A stretch of 64,000 nt of DNA from an uncultured Collinsella sp. (GTDB taxonomy: Bacteria > Actinomycetota > Coriobacteriia > Coriobacteriales > Coriobacteriaceae). Shown here piece after piece: positions 25,156 through 33,818 of this stretch (positions are counted from its first letter, which is position 1; the number at the start of each line of letters is the position of its first letter). The notes below the pieces were generated by a model that saw only the letters and a program-made list of their open reading frames with translations, had not been told where the DNA came from and did not search any database. Position numbers and translations under genes: made by a program. Location: contig CABUHO010000002.1 of the NCBI GenBank assembly GCA_902491395.1, forward strand, positions 1 through 64,000. Direction: 5' to 3'.

Positions 25156-25545
25156 ACACCACAAGGGCGATGGAGCAGGACGGTTTGGGCGGGTCCCCGT
25201 ACTTAGTTTCCAAAATCATTCCGCAGCGCGAAGGCTTCTTATTATTTTCAGACCTAACGCCACAAGGGCGACGACCTCGAGTAGGTCAACCTGGGAGGGA
25301 CGAGGGCTTAGTTCCCCAATCTTTCCGCAGGGGGCAAAAAGCAACGTCTTATTTTTCCGACACTAACGCCACAAGGGCGATTGAGCAGGACGGTTTGGGC
25401 GGGTCCCGTACTTAGTTTCCAAAATCATTCCGCAGCGCGAAGGCCCCGTTGTCAACGCTTCGAAGAAGCGAGACAACGGGGGCCTTCATGCGCGAGGACG
25501 TTTTGGAAACTAAGTACGGGACCCGCCCAAACCGTCCGGTGGGAT
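25156..25545. repeat. Cluster of about 80-bp repeats, three direct and one inverted
   Basis: The unit reads roughly CCACAAGGGCGATTGAGCAG, GACGGTTTGGGCGGGTCC, CGTACTTAGTTTCC, then AAAATCATTCCGCAGCGCGA. Near-identical copies start at about 25159 and 25370, a diverged copy at about 25259, and the middle part is repeated in reverse at about 25488-25540. The 433-bp gap holds no convincing gene. Function unknown. Confidence 0.8.
25441..25485. terminator. Strong hairpin downstream of the aldolase and HAD genes
   Basis: AGGCCCCGTTGTC (25441-25453) pairs with GACAACGGGGGCCT (25472-25485), with an inner GCTTC/GAAGC stem. It lies between convergent genes inside the repeat cluster. T-runs are weak. Confidence 0.6.
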
Positions 25546-25561
25546 CAGAGTACCCTTGCTG

Positions 25562-26419
25562 TTACTCTGCTTTGCCCACAGAGTTGAGGTTGGTCATGCG
25601 GATCTTAACCAGCTCGGTGATCTCACGCATACCCTCCTTGGCCGGCTTCTTGGGATCGAAGCAGGCAGGGTTCTCGGCCATGTAGGCCATGAAGCCCTTG
25701 GTGTAGGCCTGACGCAGCTCGGTGGCGTAGTTGACCTTGCAGATGCCGTTCTTCACAGCCTCGGCAACCTGCTCATCGGGCACACCGGAGGTGCCGTGCA
25801 GAACCAGCGGCACGTCGACGGCGTCGCGGATGGCCTTGACCACGGACTGCTCGATGTGCGGATCGCTCGTGTACACGCCGTGGCTGGTGCCAACGCCAAT
25901 AGCGAGAGAGGTGCAGCCGGTGCGCTCGACGAACTCCTTGGCCTCGGCCGGATCGGTGTAGGGGCTCTCGCCCTCAACCGCAGGGCCGTCGTCCTCCTTG
26001 CCGCCAACCTTGCCGAGCTCGGCCTCGACGGGCACGCCCATGGCGCGGCCAGCGTCGGCGACGGACTTGGTCAGAGCGATGTTGTCCTCGAAGGACTCGT
26101 GCGAACCGTCGATCATGACGGAGGTGTAGCCCGTGCGGAAAGCCTGCATGCAACGGTCATAGCCATCGCCGTGATCGAGGTGCAGAGCGACGGGCACGGA
26201 AGCGCGCTCGGCGGCAGCCTTGACCATGCCGTAGAAGTAATCCAGGCCAGCGGTCTTGATGGTGCCCGGGGTGGTCTGCATGATGACGGGGGACTTGGTC
26301 TCCTCGGCAGCGGCCAGAACAGCCATAACAAACTCGAGGTTCTCGACGTTGAACGCGCCAACGGCGTAGTGGCCGGCCTGAGCGTCCTTGAGCATCTTTT
26401 CGGTGGTAACAAGTGCCAT
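25562..26419 (-). CDS. Class II ketose-1,6-bisphosphate aldolase (fructose- or tagatose-bisphosphate)
   Basis: 285 residues of the zinc-dependent FbaA/GatY/KbaY family. Zinc and substrate motifs: VALHLDHGDGYD (about 80-90), VEAELGKVGGKED, IGVGTSHGVY and LVLHGTSGVPDE, then KVNYATELRQ. It splits a ketose bisphosphate to dihydroxyacetone phosphate and glyceraldehyde-3-phosphate. The lacABXC operon further along lacks a lacD-type aldolase, so this enzyme is the best local candidate for tagatose-1,6-bisphosphate; it may equally serve glycolysis. GAGAGGAG precedes the ATG at 26419. Divergent from a DeoR regulator. Confidence 0.9.
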   Translation of the reverse strand: MALVTTEKMLKDAQAGHYAVGAFNVENLEFVMAVLAAAEETKSPVIMQTTPGTIKTAGLDYFYGMVKAAAERASVPVALHLDHGDGYDRCMQAFRTGYTSVMIDGSHESFEDNIALTKSVADAGRAMGVPVEAELGKVGGKEDDGPAVEGESPYTDPAEAKEFVERTGCTSLAIGVGTSHGVYTSDPHIEQSVVKAIRDAVDVPLVLHGTSGVPDEQVAEAVKNGICKVNYATELRQAYTKGFMAYMAENPACFDPKKPAKEGMREITELVKIRMTNLNSVGKAE

Positions 26420-26753
26420 GAGCGTTTGCTCCTCTCCCTCGCCCGCATCTGGACATCGGGCGTACGTGTTCGCAAGGCGTTTTACCTTGCGTTTTGCTGC
26501 GCTCATTGTATGAAATTCAGCGGGTATGAATGTGCGGGATGTTGTCACTCCGCAGAGCAAGACTCTCAATTTTGAAAAGCAAACGGAAGGGTTTTGTGCC
26601 GAGCGCACGTGTTCGATATTGAGTTTTGAGCCTTGATTGCCTTTCTTTTATAGAAAAGATAAGTATTCGAAAGGCGTTTTCTTACTCAAAAAGAAAATGA
26701 ACGAAAATAGAGTCAACACAATTCCTGCAAATTTGACCGAGAACGGAGCAGTC
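26420..26753. promoter_or_regulatory. Divergent promoter region, aldolase / DeoR gene
   Basis: 334 bp, no gene. AT-rich stretches with TTTTGA-type repeats (ATTTTGAAAAGC near 26570, GAGTTTTGAGCC near 26621) and CTTTTATAGAAAAG near 26645 could be DeoR sites. I cannot define a single operator. Confidence 0.4.
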
Positions 26754-27557
26754 ATGGCCCAAACTGCAACCCGTGCATTCGCCGACGAACGCCGCGCCGC
26801 CATCATGGAGATGCTCGAGCATAATGCCTCGGTGCAGGTAGCAGAAATCGCTCAGACCTTTGGCGTGTCCTCCGTCACGGCCCGCGCCGACCTGGACGCC
26901 CTCGCCGAGGCTGGCAAGCTGCGCCGCACGCATGGTGGCGCCGTGTCACTCCACAAGCGCCTAACCGTCTCCACGCAAGACCGGCGCATTAACGTCAACG
27001 TTGCTGCCAAACAGGCCATCGCGCAAAGCGCCATTGAGCTCGTCAGCGACGGCGACACCCTGCTCGTCGACTCGGGCACCACGGCGCTCGAATTTGTCCG
27101 CCTGCTCGACCAACGCGACGGCATCACCGTCATCACGGCGGACATTACAATCGCCGATTACATCGACGAGAGCATGCCCTCGGTCGACGTCGTCATGCTG
27201 GGCGGCGCGCTGCGCAAGGGCCATCGTTATCTGTACGGTCCGCTCACCATGCAGGCGCTGCAGATGGTTCACGCCGACCTCGCCATCATGTGCCCCGGCG
27301 CCTTTGTCCCGGGTTGTGGTTTTACCACGGACTTCCCCCAGATGGCCGAGACCAAAACAGCCATGATCGTCGCCGCACGTCAAAGCGTCGCCCTCATGGA
27401 CGCGAGCAAGGTCAACGGACGCGGCATGTACCGCTTCGCCGAGCTCGTCGATGTCGACACCATCGTGATGGACCGTGACCCCAATGGCTCCGTCGCCACC
27501 TCAATCGCCGATACCACCGACACCGACGCCCCAACCCTCATCATCGCCACCGCCTAA
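26754..27557 (+). CDS. DeoR-family sugar regulator
   Basis: 267 residues. N-terminal DeoR helix-turn-helix: RRAAIMEMLEHNASVQVAEI followed by FGVSSVTARADLDALAEAG and the family RRTHGGAV element. The C-terminal sensor domain has LLVDSGTTALEFVRLL and VVMLGGALRKGHRYLYGP, which bind phosphorylated sugars in relatives. ACGGAG precedes the chosen ATG; an ATG 19 codons upstream lacks a ribosome site. Divergent from the class II aldolase, so control of that gene by a sugar phosphate is likely. Confidence 0.88.
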   Translation: MAQTATRAFADERRAAIMEMLEHNASVQVAEIAQTFGVSSVTARADLDALAEAGKLRRTHGGAVSLHKRLTVSTQDRRINVNVAAKQAIAQSAIELVSDGDTLLVDSGTTALEFVRLLDQRDGITVITADITIADYIDESMPSVDVVMLGGALRKGHRYLYGPLTMQALQMVHADLAIMCPGAFVPGCGFTTDFPQMAETKTAMIVAARQSVALMDASKVNGRGMYRFAELVDVDTIVMDRDPNGSVATSIADTTDTDAPTLIIATA

Positions 27558-27565
27558 AAACAAAA

Positions 27566-27602
27566 ACCACCACGAAGGGGACAGTGCACCTTTGTGGTGG
27601 TT
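27566..27602 (+). terminator. Terminator of the DeoR gene
   Basis: AACCACCACGAAGG pairs with CCTTTGTGGTGGTT. A near-identical hairpin is at 27791-27831; the two flank a pair of TGTAACA repeats. Confidence 0.75.
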
Positions 27603-27629
27603 CTGGCCGGCGCCGCTGCACTTTCGCCG

Positions 27630-27782
27630 GTTTGTCTTGATCTGTAACATTTAGCAGGCAATTTGAGCGCTTAGTGTTACAGATTTAGATAGTTCGGTTC
27701 AACCCCAACGCTTTGTCTAAATCTGTAACAGATAGAGACAATCTGACCCTCCAGATGTTACAGATCGAGACAATCGGGTCCC
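27630..27782. repeat. TGTAACA palindrome family, locus A (two copies)
   Basis: Copy 1 (27630-27690) has TGTCTTGATCTGTAACATTT facing GTGTTACAGATTTAGA. Copy 2 (27711-27774) has TGTCTAAATCTGTAACAGAT facing ATGTTACAGATCGAGACAA. The locus lies between convergent genes, like the three other loci of this family. Confidence 0.8.
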
Positions 27783-27790
27783 GATATGGA

Positions 27791-27831
27791 AAAACCACCA
27801 CAAAGGGGACAGGCACCTTTGTGGTGGTTTT
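27791..27831 (-). terminator. Terminator of the flavodiiron gene
   Basis: AAAACCACCACAAAGG pairs with CCTTTGTGGTGGTTTT, with T-runs on both strands. Confidence 0.8.
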
Positions 27832-27852
27832 GACGGCTGAAGCGAAAAGCTG

Positions 27853-29013
27853 TTACTTGGAAAGCTCGTCGGCGAGGGCTTCGATCTGGGCGCGCGATGC
27901 GTCGTTGAGCGAACCCAGGACGGTCACCTTGTTCTGCGTCAGGGTGATGTCCTTCATGCCCTCGATCTCCTTGGTCATGACCTTGGCAGCGGCAGGCGCC
28001 CAAGAGCCGGCCTCGACAAGCGCCACGGTGCGGTTCTGGTAGGCATGCTCGGCGAGCGTGTGGATGAAGGTGCTCATGAACGGGAAGATCTCGCCCTGGT
28101 AGGTGATGGAAGCAAGCACCAGGCGGTCATAACGGAACGCGTCCTCAACGGCCTCGGCCATATCGTCGCGAGCCAGGTCAAAGACGGAGACCTTCTGGCC
28201 GCGAGCCTCGAGCGCTGCGGCAAGCTCCTCGACGGCAGCCTTCAGATGGCCGTAGACGCTCGCGTAGGCAATGGTGATGCCCTCGTCCTCGGGCTGGTAG
28301 CTCGACCAAGTGTTGTAAGTGTCGAGGTAGTAGCCCAGGTTCTCGGTCAACACGGGGCCGTGGAGCGGGCAGATGATCTGAATATCCAGATCGGCGGCCT
28401 TCTTGAGCACGGCCTGCACGAACTTGCCGAACTTGCCCACGATACCAAAGTAGTAACGACGCGCCTCGCAGGCCCAGCCTTCCGGGTCCTCGATGTCGTT
28501 GGCGCCGAACTTGCCAAAGCCATCGGCACTAAAGAGCACCTTGTCGGTGGCCTCGTAGGAGAAGAGCACCTCGGGCCAGTGCACGTTGGGAGCGCCGACA
28601 AAGGTCAGGCTGTGGCCGCCCAGGTCGAGCACGTCGCCCTCTTTGACGACCATCTTGCGCTCGGGGTAATCGGTGCCAAAGTAGTTGACCATCATGCGGA
28701 AGGCGCCCATGCTGGCCACGATCTGGGCCTGGGGATAGCGCTCCATAAAGGCGGCGATGCCAGCGGAGTGATCGGGCTCCATGTGGTGAACGACCAGATA
28801 ATCGGGCGTACGACCGTCGAGCACGGCCTCGATGTTGCCGAGCCACTCATCAACAAAACCACCGTCGACCGAATCGGCGACAGCGATCTTCTCGCCCAAG
28901 ATAACGTAGCTGTTGTATGCCATACCGTTCTCGGACACATCGTACTGGCCCTCGAACAGGTCAATGTCGTGATCGTCAACGCCAACGTAGCGGATATCCT
29001 TGGTGATCTCCAT
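27853..29013 (-). CDS. Flavodiiron protein (A-type flavoprotein, FprA-like)
   Basis: 386 residues. A metallo-beta-lactamase-like N-terminal domain carries the diiron ligands: HHMEPDHSAG (H-x-E-x-D-H, about 80-88), the His in PNVHWPEVLF, the Asp in FSADGFGKFG and the His in ICPLHGPVL. The C-terminal part is a flavodoxin domain that binds FMN (ITIAYASVYGHLKAAVEEL, then SWAPAAAKVMTKEI). These enzymes reduce O2 to water and/or NO to N2O, protecting anaerobes. AGGAGG is ten bases before the ATG at 29013. Single gene; all metal ligands are present, so it should be active. Confidence 0.93.
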   Translation of the reverse strand: MEITKDIRYVGVDDHDIDLFEGQYDVSENGMAYNSYVILGEKIAVADSVDGGFVDEWLGNIEAVLDGRTPDYLVVHHMEPDHSAGIAAFMERYPQAQIVASMGAFRMMVNYFGTDYPERKMVVKEGDVLDLGGHSLTFVGAPNVHWPEVLFSYEATDKVLFSADGFGKFGANDIEDPEGWACEARRYYFGIVGKFGKFVQAVLKKAADLDIQIICPLHGPVLTENLGYYLDTYNTWSSYQPEDEGITIAYASVYGHLKAAVEELAAALEARGQKVSVFDLARDDMAEAVEDAFRYDRLVLASITYQGEIFPFMSTFIHTLAEHAYQNRTVALVEAGSWAPAAAKVMTKEIEGMKDITLTQNKVTVLGSLNDASRAQIEALADELSK

Positions 29014-29142
29014 CAGGCAAAGCCTCCTAGATAGACAAAAGAACCCGTCTATCATAGCACTCGGCCGTATCTCAACAGCTATCTGCCGGCATCCTTACCG
29101 TTTGTTATTGAAGCGCGGCAACACGCCGTTGACCTGCGCAAA

Positions 29143-30174
29143 CTACGCGCGCGGAGCCGCTGTGGTATGCCGAACGATGAGCTGGCCGGGGATACGGATC
29201 GCGACGGTCTTGCCCGGCGTCCCCTCCTTAGGGACCGCATGCTCAAACACCTCGCGTCCACGCTGATGCAGATCGAACCGCACGGTCGTGAGTTCGTTGT
29301 GTGCGACAAAGTCGTCGAGCGAATCGTCGACGCCCACCACGCTCACGTCCTCGGGCACGCGCAGGCCACTATCGCGCAGCGCGGCGATGGCGCCGTTTGC
29401 CATCTGGTCGTTTGCCGCATAGATCGCCGTCATGGTGCGGTCGTGCTCGGCCAGATACCTGCCGGCCTCGTATCCGCTGTTGGCAGACCAGTCGCCCTCG
29501 AGCGGCTCCACCGGCTCGATATGCCTGCGCTCGAGCGCGTCTTGCCAACCGGCGCGGCGGAACTGCTCGTCCACCGAGAAGGACGGGCCGCCGATATAGC
29601 GAATCTGTTCGTGACCAAGCTCAAACAGGTGATCCATAAGCAGCAGCGAGCAACCGTAATGGTCGGAGTCGACCGTGGTCACGCGCGGATGCGCATACAT
29701 GGTGACGATAACCGTGCCGATTCCCGGCAGTGGATCAAATGTCTCAAAGTCGGGCGCCATGCGGCTCATGCCGATGATGATGCCATCGACTGGCAGCGCC
29801 GCCATGCGGCGGGTGGCCTCGGCAAGCGAAAACTCCTCGGTCTTGGACATCTCGACCAGCGTGATGGCGCAGCCATGCTCGCGAGCGGCACTGGCGATAC
29901 CATCGATCATCGTCAGGTTCCCAAACTTGGTGACATCGTTGACACATAGACCGACCGAATGGTAGCGACCGTCGCGCAGCGAACGGCCGGCATAGCTCGG
30001 GCGAAAGCCGAGCTCTTGCATAGCGGCCTGCACGCGCTGGCGCGTCTGCTCGTTCACATTGGGCAGGCCGTTGGCGACGCGCGAAACCGTCTGCTGCGAA
30101 ACGCCAGCAGCGCGGGCGACGTCGGCCATGGAGACCGGACGCGAGCCTGTATCGTTGGAGGGGCGCCTTGCCAC
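29143..30174 (-). CDS. LacI-family repressor 1 (beside galK-galT)
   Basis: 343 residues. The DNA-binding headpiece is SMADVARAAGVSQQTVSRVA followed by the hinge FRPSYAGRSLR; the rest is the periplasmic-binding-protein-like sensor domain, ending in VSVVGVDDSLDDFVAHNELT. The start is probably GTG at 30174 with AAGGGTGA upstream; an ATG 15 codons in is possible but leaves a short headpiece. It is divergent from galK-galT. Three identical 14-bp candidate operators (TGTTAACGTACTCA) lie in the shared promoter region, one matching 13 of 14 bases, so it very likely controls both itself and galKT. Confidence 0.92.
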   Translation of the reverse strand: MARRPSNDTGSRPVSMADVARAAGVSQQTVSRVANGLPNVNEQTRQRVQAAMQELGFRPSYAGRSLRDGRYHSVGLCVNDVTKFGNLTMIDGIASAAREHGCAITLVEMSKTEEFSLAEATRRMAALPVDGIIIGMSRMAPDFETFDPLPGIGTVIVTMYAHPRVTTVDSDHYGCSLLLMDHLFELGHEQIRYIGGPSFSVDEQFRRAGWQDALERRHIEPVEPLEGDWSANSGYEAGRYLAEHDRTMTAIYAANDQMANGAIAALRDSGLRVPEDVSVVGVDDSLDDFVAHNELTTVRFDLHQRGREVFEHAVPKEGTPGKTVAIRIPGQLIVRHTTAAPRA

Positions 30175-30512
30175 AAGATCACCTTCACCCTTGCGAGATC
30201 AAAAGAGCGTACATACCGGCCCGTGCAGGAATAGAGCCCGCGCGGAGGACCGCTATCGTCGGACGCATGTTAACGTACTCTACTTTTTCTAGCTGCAGCT
30301 CTTCTGCTCTATAAGTCCATACGGCACTACCGTTCACGGCCGAATTTCGACCGATTACCAGATTCTCAAAAAGTAATAAGCGTTGTGTTATGAGTACGTT
30401 AACATAGCCTTTAACGTGCGGCATCGTGGATACTGAGTTCACACCGCTTCAAATTGTTAACGTACTCATAACGACGCAAAACTCACCTGTTCGCGCCAAG
30501 GAAAGGACCCTC
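30175..30512. promoter_or_regulatory. galKT / LacI-1 control region
   Basis: 338 bp. LacI-type sites TGTTAACGTACTC(T) at 30268-30281, TGAGTACGTTAACA (reverse) at 30391-30404 and TGTTAACGTACTCA at 30455-30468. The direct-repeat motif ACCGTTCACGG is at 30329-30339, with ACCGATTACCA 21 bp on at 30350. Several LacI sites at these spacings would allow DNA looping. Confidence 0.75.
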
Positions 30513-31718
30513 ATGACCGCCCCCGACGAAAAGATGCTCGCCACGCTCACCAAGCTGTTTGAGGAGGAGTTTGGCCCCATCGGCGACCGCCAGGTGCTCT
30601 ATGTGCACGCGCCCGGCCGCTCCGAGATCAGCGGCAACCACACCGACCACGAGGGCGGCCACGTTATCGCTGGCTCGCTCGATGTCGCTGTCGACGGCAT
30701 TGCCGTGGCAACCGACACCAACAAGGTCCGCGTTGCCGACGAGGGCTACCCCACCTTTGAGATCACGCTCGACACGCTAGATATTCAGGAGTCCGAGAAG
30801 GGCACGTCCGCGAGTCTCGTCCGCGGCATGGCCCACGAGGTCGCAGCCCTGGGCGTTGAGCCCCACGGCTTCGACTTCGCCTTCACCTGCTCCGTCCCCT
30901 CGGGCGGCGGCCTTTCCAGCTCCGCTGCCGTCGAGGCCGCATATGGCCGCGCCATGGAGACGCTCTGGGGCGCGCCCGCCATTGAGCCCGTCGCGCTTGC
31001 GCAGATGAGCCAGCGCACCGAGAACAACTACTACGGCAAGCCCTGCGGCCTGATGGACCAGGCTGCCGTGTGCCTGGGCGGCCTTGCCTACATGGATTTT
31101 GAGGACCAGGCTCAGCCTAAAACTCAGAAGCTCGAGCTCAACTTTGAGGATCACGGCTATGCGCTCGTGCTCGTTAAGGTGGGCGCCGACCATGTAGCAG
31201 CTACCGACGACTACGCCGCCGTTCCGCGCGAGATGCAAGACGTTGCCGCCGAGTTTGGCAAGGCACGTCTGTGCGAAGTTGACGTTGCCGACTTTGATGC
31301 CAAGCTGCCCGAGCTGCGCGCCAAGCTGGGCGACCGCGCCTGCCTGCGCGCCGTTCACTACTGGTACGAGAACGGCCTGGTCGACAAGCGCTGGGCAGCT
31401 CTGAACGCCGGCGACATCGACCAGTTCCTGACCCTGACGCGCGAGTCCGGCGCCAGCTCTGCCATGTACCTGCAGAATGTCGTTGCCAAGCTGGGCTCCG
31501 AGCAGCCTTCCATGTATGCCTTGGCGCTGGCCGAGCACGTGCTCGACGGCCGCGGCGCCGTCCGCATCCACGGCGGCGGCTTTGGCGGCACCATCCAGGC
31601 CTTCGTGCCGCTCGACCTGGTCGATACTTTCATCGACAAGATGAACGGCTGGCTGGGTGAGGGCTCTGCCCGTCACTACGCCATCTCTGATAAGGGGGCA
31701 TACGCGGCATGGCTGTAA
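30513..31718 (+). CDS. galK: Galactokinase
   Basis: Phosphorylates galactose to galactose-1-phosphate with ATP (Leloir pathway). 401 residues of the GHMP kinase family: signature GRSEISGNHTDHEGGHV near residue 37 (the typical form is GRVNLIGEHTDY), the ATP loop SVPSGGGLSSSAAVE near 130 and the C-terminal RIHGGGFGGTIQAFV. The variant signature resembles galactokinases of gut Firmicutes and Actinobacteria. GGAAAGGA precedes the ATG at 30513. Its end overlaps galT by 10 bases. Confidence 0.93.
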   Translation: MTAPDEKMLATLTKLFEEEFGPIGDRQVLYVHAPGRSEISGNHTDHEGGHVIAGSLDVAVDGIAVATDTNKVRVADEGYPTFEITLDTLDIQESEKGTSASLVRGMAHEVAALGVEPHGFDFAFTCSVPSGGGLSSSAAVEAAYGRAMETLWGAPAIEPVALAQMSQRTENNYYGKPCGLMDQAAVCLGGLAYMDFEDQAQPKTQKLELNFEDHGYALVLVKVGADHVAATDDYAAVPREMQDVAAEFGKARLCEVDVADFDAKLPELRAKLGDRACLRAVHYWYENGLVDKRWAALNAGDIDQFLTLTRESGASSAMYLQNVVAKLGSEQPSMYALALAEHVLDGRGAVRIHGGGFGGTIQAFVPLDLVDTFIDKMNGWLGEGSARHYAISDKGAYAAWL

Positions 31719-33337
31719 TGACCGACGTGCGCGAGGCTGCGCAGAACCTGATCGAGTACGCCATCCACCGATCCATGATCGGGCAGGACGACCGCATCTG
31801 GGCCTACAACACCATTCTGGAGTGCATCGGCGCCACGGGCCCCGCGCTCGACATGGCCTGGGCACTGCAGACCGAGAAGATTTCGCTTCTGCACCCCGAT
31901 ACCCTCCCCGACTTTGATCTGGAGGGTACGCTCGCCGCGCTTTCCGAAGCCGCCGTTGTCAACGGTGCCGCCGAGGACACAGTCTCGGGCCGCGACCGCA
32001 TCGCCATGCGCATCATGGGCATGCTCATGCCGAGGCCTTCGGTTGTAAACGAGGAGTTCAATGGACGCATGGGCGTCAACGAGCCCCGCGCCGCGACCGA
32101 CTGGTTCTACGGCCTGTGCTGCGACGCCGGCTATGTGCGCCGCGCCGCCATCGCGCGCAATATCAAGTGGAGCACCCCCACCAACTGGGGCGATCTCGAG
32201 ATCACCATCAACCTGTCCAAGCCAGAGAAGGACCCGCGCGACATTGCCGCGGCCGGCGCCGCCAAGAACACGGACGAGAAGTATCCTGCCTGCCAGCTCT
32301 GCATCGAAAACGAGGGCTATCCCGGACGCTCCGCCGCAGCCGACGGTGGCGCTCACCCCGCTCGCCAGAACCTGCGCGTTATCCCGATCCAGCTCGACGG
32401 CGAGCGTTGGGGCTTCCAGTACAGCCCGTACGCGTACTTTAACGAGCATTGCATTGCCATGAGCTCCGAGCATCGTCCGATGCACGTCGATCGCAAGGGT
32501 CTTTCCTGCCTGCTCGACTTTGTGGACCTGTTCCCGCACTACTTTATCGGCTCCAACGCCGACCTGCCCATCGTGGGCGGCTCGATCCTGTCGCACGACC
32601 ACTTCCAGGGCGGCGCGCACGAGTTCCCCATGATGCACGCGGCCGAGGTTTCGCAGTTTAGCGTGCCCGGCTTTGACCAGGTCACTGGCACCGTGCTGCA
32701 GTGGCCCCTCTCGGTGCTGCGCCTGCGCTCGCACGATCGCGGTGAGCTGCTCGATGCCGCCGAGAAGATCATCCTTGCCTGGCGCGAGTGGACCGACGAG
32801 TCCGTGGGCGTCATCGCGCACACGGCCGACGGCGTGGCCCACAATACCGTGACGCCCGTCATCCGCCGCGTGGACTCCCGCGGCAATGCCGGTGGCGATA
32901 TCTACGAGGCCTACCTGGCGCTTCGCTGCAACATTACGACCGATGAGCATCCGCTGGGCGTGTTCCACCCGCATGCCGAGTATCACCACATTAAGAAGGA
33001 GAACATCGGTCTGATTGAGGTCATGGGCCTGGCTATTCTTCCGCCGCGCCTGGTTCCCGAGCTCGGCGCCGTCCGCGAGCATCTGCTGGCCGCCAAGGTC
33101 GACGCCAGCTACGACCTTGCCGCCGCGCTCGAGGGCGACGACCTTTGCCGCAGCCACACCGCGTGGGCCCTGGACGTCTATGCCCGTCGTGCCGATGAGC
33201 TTACGGCGGAAAACGCCATCGACATCCTGCACGAGGAGGTCGGCGTGGTGTTTGGCTACGTGCTCGACAACGCCGGCGTCTTTAAGTGGGACGAAGCCGG
33301 TCGCGCCGCTCAGCAGCGCTTCATCGACTCGCTGTAG
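31709..33337 (+). CDS. galT: UDP-glucose-hexose-1-phosphate uridylyltransferase, class II
   Basis: Exchanges the UMP group between UDP-glucose and galactose-1-phosphate. At 542 residues it is the long class II (Lactobacillus/Bacillus type) GalT rather than the short E. coli form; PTNWGDLEITINLSKPEKDP, NEHCIAMSSEHRPMHVDRK and GGSILSHDHFQGGAHEFPM in pieces are family landmarks, with SHDHFQGG holding the catalytic histidines. Starts inside the galK end, so translation is coupled. galE is not in the window. Confidence 0.93.
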   Translation: MAVMTDVREAAQNLIEYAIHRSMIGQDDRIWAYNTILECIGATGPALDMAWALQTEKISLLHPDTLPDFDLEGTLAALSEAAVVNGAAEDTVSGRDRIAMRIMGMLMPRPSVVNEEFNGRMGVNEPRAATDWFYGLCCDAGYVRRAAIARNIKWSTPTNWGDLEITINLSKPEKDPRDIAAAGAAKNTDEKYPACQLCIENEGYPGRSAAADGGAHPARQNLRVIPIQLDGERWGFQYSPYAYFNEHCIAMSSEHRPMHVDRKGLSCLLDFVDLFPHYFIGSNADLPIVGGSILSHDHFQGGAHEFPMMHAAEVSQFSVPGFDQVTGTVLQWPLSVLRLRSHDRGELLDAAEKIILAWREWTDESVGVIAHTADGVAHNTVTPVIRRVDSRGNAGGDIYEAYLALRCNITTDEHPLGVFHPHAEYHHIKKENIGLIEVMGLAILPPRLVPELGAVREHLLAAKVDASYDLAAALEGDDLCRSHTAWALDVYARRADELTAENAIDILHEEVGVVFGYVLDNAGVFKWDEAGRAAQQRFIDSL

Positions 33338-33392
33338 CACACAGGGCCAAACACTCAGCAGCACCCACGGCATAACCGCTCACACGACAACG

Positions 33393-33428
33393 GCGCCCGC
33401 CGGCAACATCACCGACGGGCGCTTTTTT
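33393..33428 (+). terminator. Terminator of galKT
   Basis: GCGCCCG (33393-33399) pairs with CGGGCGC (33416-33422), followed by TTTTTT. Confidence 0.9.
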
Positions 33429-33430
33429 AA

Positions 33431-33487
33431 GTAGTCATTGGGGACGTTCTTAAACGACTAGTCATTAAAGAACGTCCCCAACGGCTA
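33431..33487. repeat. GGGGACGTTCTT inverted repeat, copy 2
   Basis: TTGGGGACGTTCTT faces AAGAACGTCCCCAA around ACTAGTC. The 33338-33988 gap of about 650 bp holds no gene: it is a stack of this repeat, an inverted-repeat element, a related repeat at 33762 and structured repeat copy 4. Confidence 0.75.
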
Positions 33488-33514
33488 CCTCAGGGCATCT
33501 CGCATCCCCACGCA

Positions 33515-33704
33515 AATCGAAGTCAAATACTTTTCCCGATAAGTGAACGACCTAATCTGCACCCCTTAAACAACTGCATTTTTCGACACCAAACCCGCAG
33601 GAAAATTATGACGAAACCGCAGGAAACCGCGTCCGAAAAGTGTCGATGTTCCAGGGGTCCATTTTTACTCGTTCACTTCTCGGGAAAAGTATTTGACTTC
33701 GATT
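33515..33704. mobile_element. 190-bp MITE-like element with 36-bp inverted termini
   Basis: 33515-33550 begins AATCGAAGTCAAATACTTTT; 33669-33704 is its reverse complement with one mismatch. The inside contains a second, weaker inverted pairing (CACCCCTTAAACA with GTTCCAGGGGTC) and CGACAC/GTGTCG. It is too short to encode a transposase. A non-autonomous element or a structured RNA are both possible. Confidence 0.65.
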
Positions 33705-33761
33705 CTGAACGGCCTGACACGCCAGTCGATTCAATGGAAACGGAGGAAAACGGATCATTGG

Positions 33762-33806
33762 TGCAAGGACTGTCCCAAAGTGCCGGCACAAAAGGAACGT
33801 CCCCAA
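33762..33806. repeat. GGACTGTCCC / GGAACGTCCC repeat, copy 1
   Basis: CAAGGACTGTCCCAAAGTGC followed by CGGCACAAAAGGAACGTCCC. A close copy follows a half copy of the GGGGACGTTCTT repeat at 38471-38518. Confidence 0.65.
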
Positions 33807-33818
33807 GTGCCAACCACG

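Noticed and set aside
25156..25545. CRISPR array
   Set aside because: Units are about 80 bp, only three to four, partly inverted and without regular spacers; no cas genes nearby.
25008..25685. Short frames in the repeat cluster (translations with EQDGLGGS)
   Set aside because: The recurring peptide merely reflects the DNA repeat; the copies differ in frame and no start fits.
25562..26419. Class I tagatose-bisphosphate aldolase (LacD)
   Set aside because: The zinc-ligand motifs (HLDHGD, HGTSGVPDE) show a class II enzyme; only the pathway role may be the same.
27630..27782. TGTAACA palindromes as LacI or CcpA operators
   Set aside because: They lie at 3' ends between convergent genes, not in promoters, and lack the TG-N4-ACGT-N4-CA form found next to the LacI genes.
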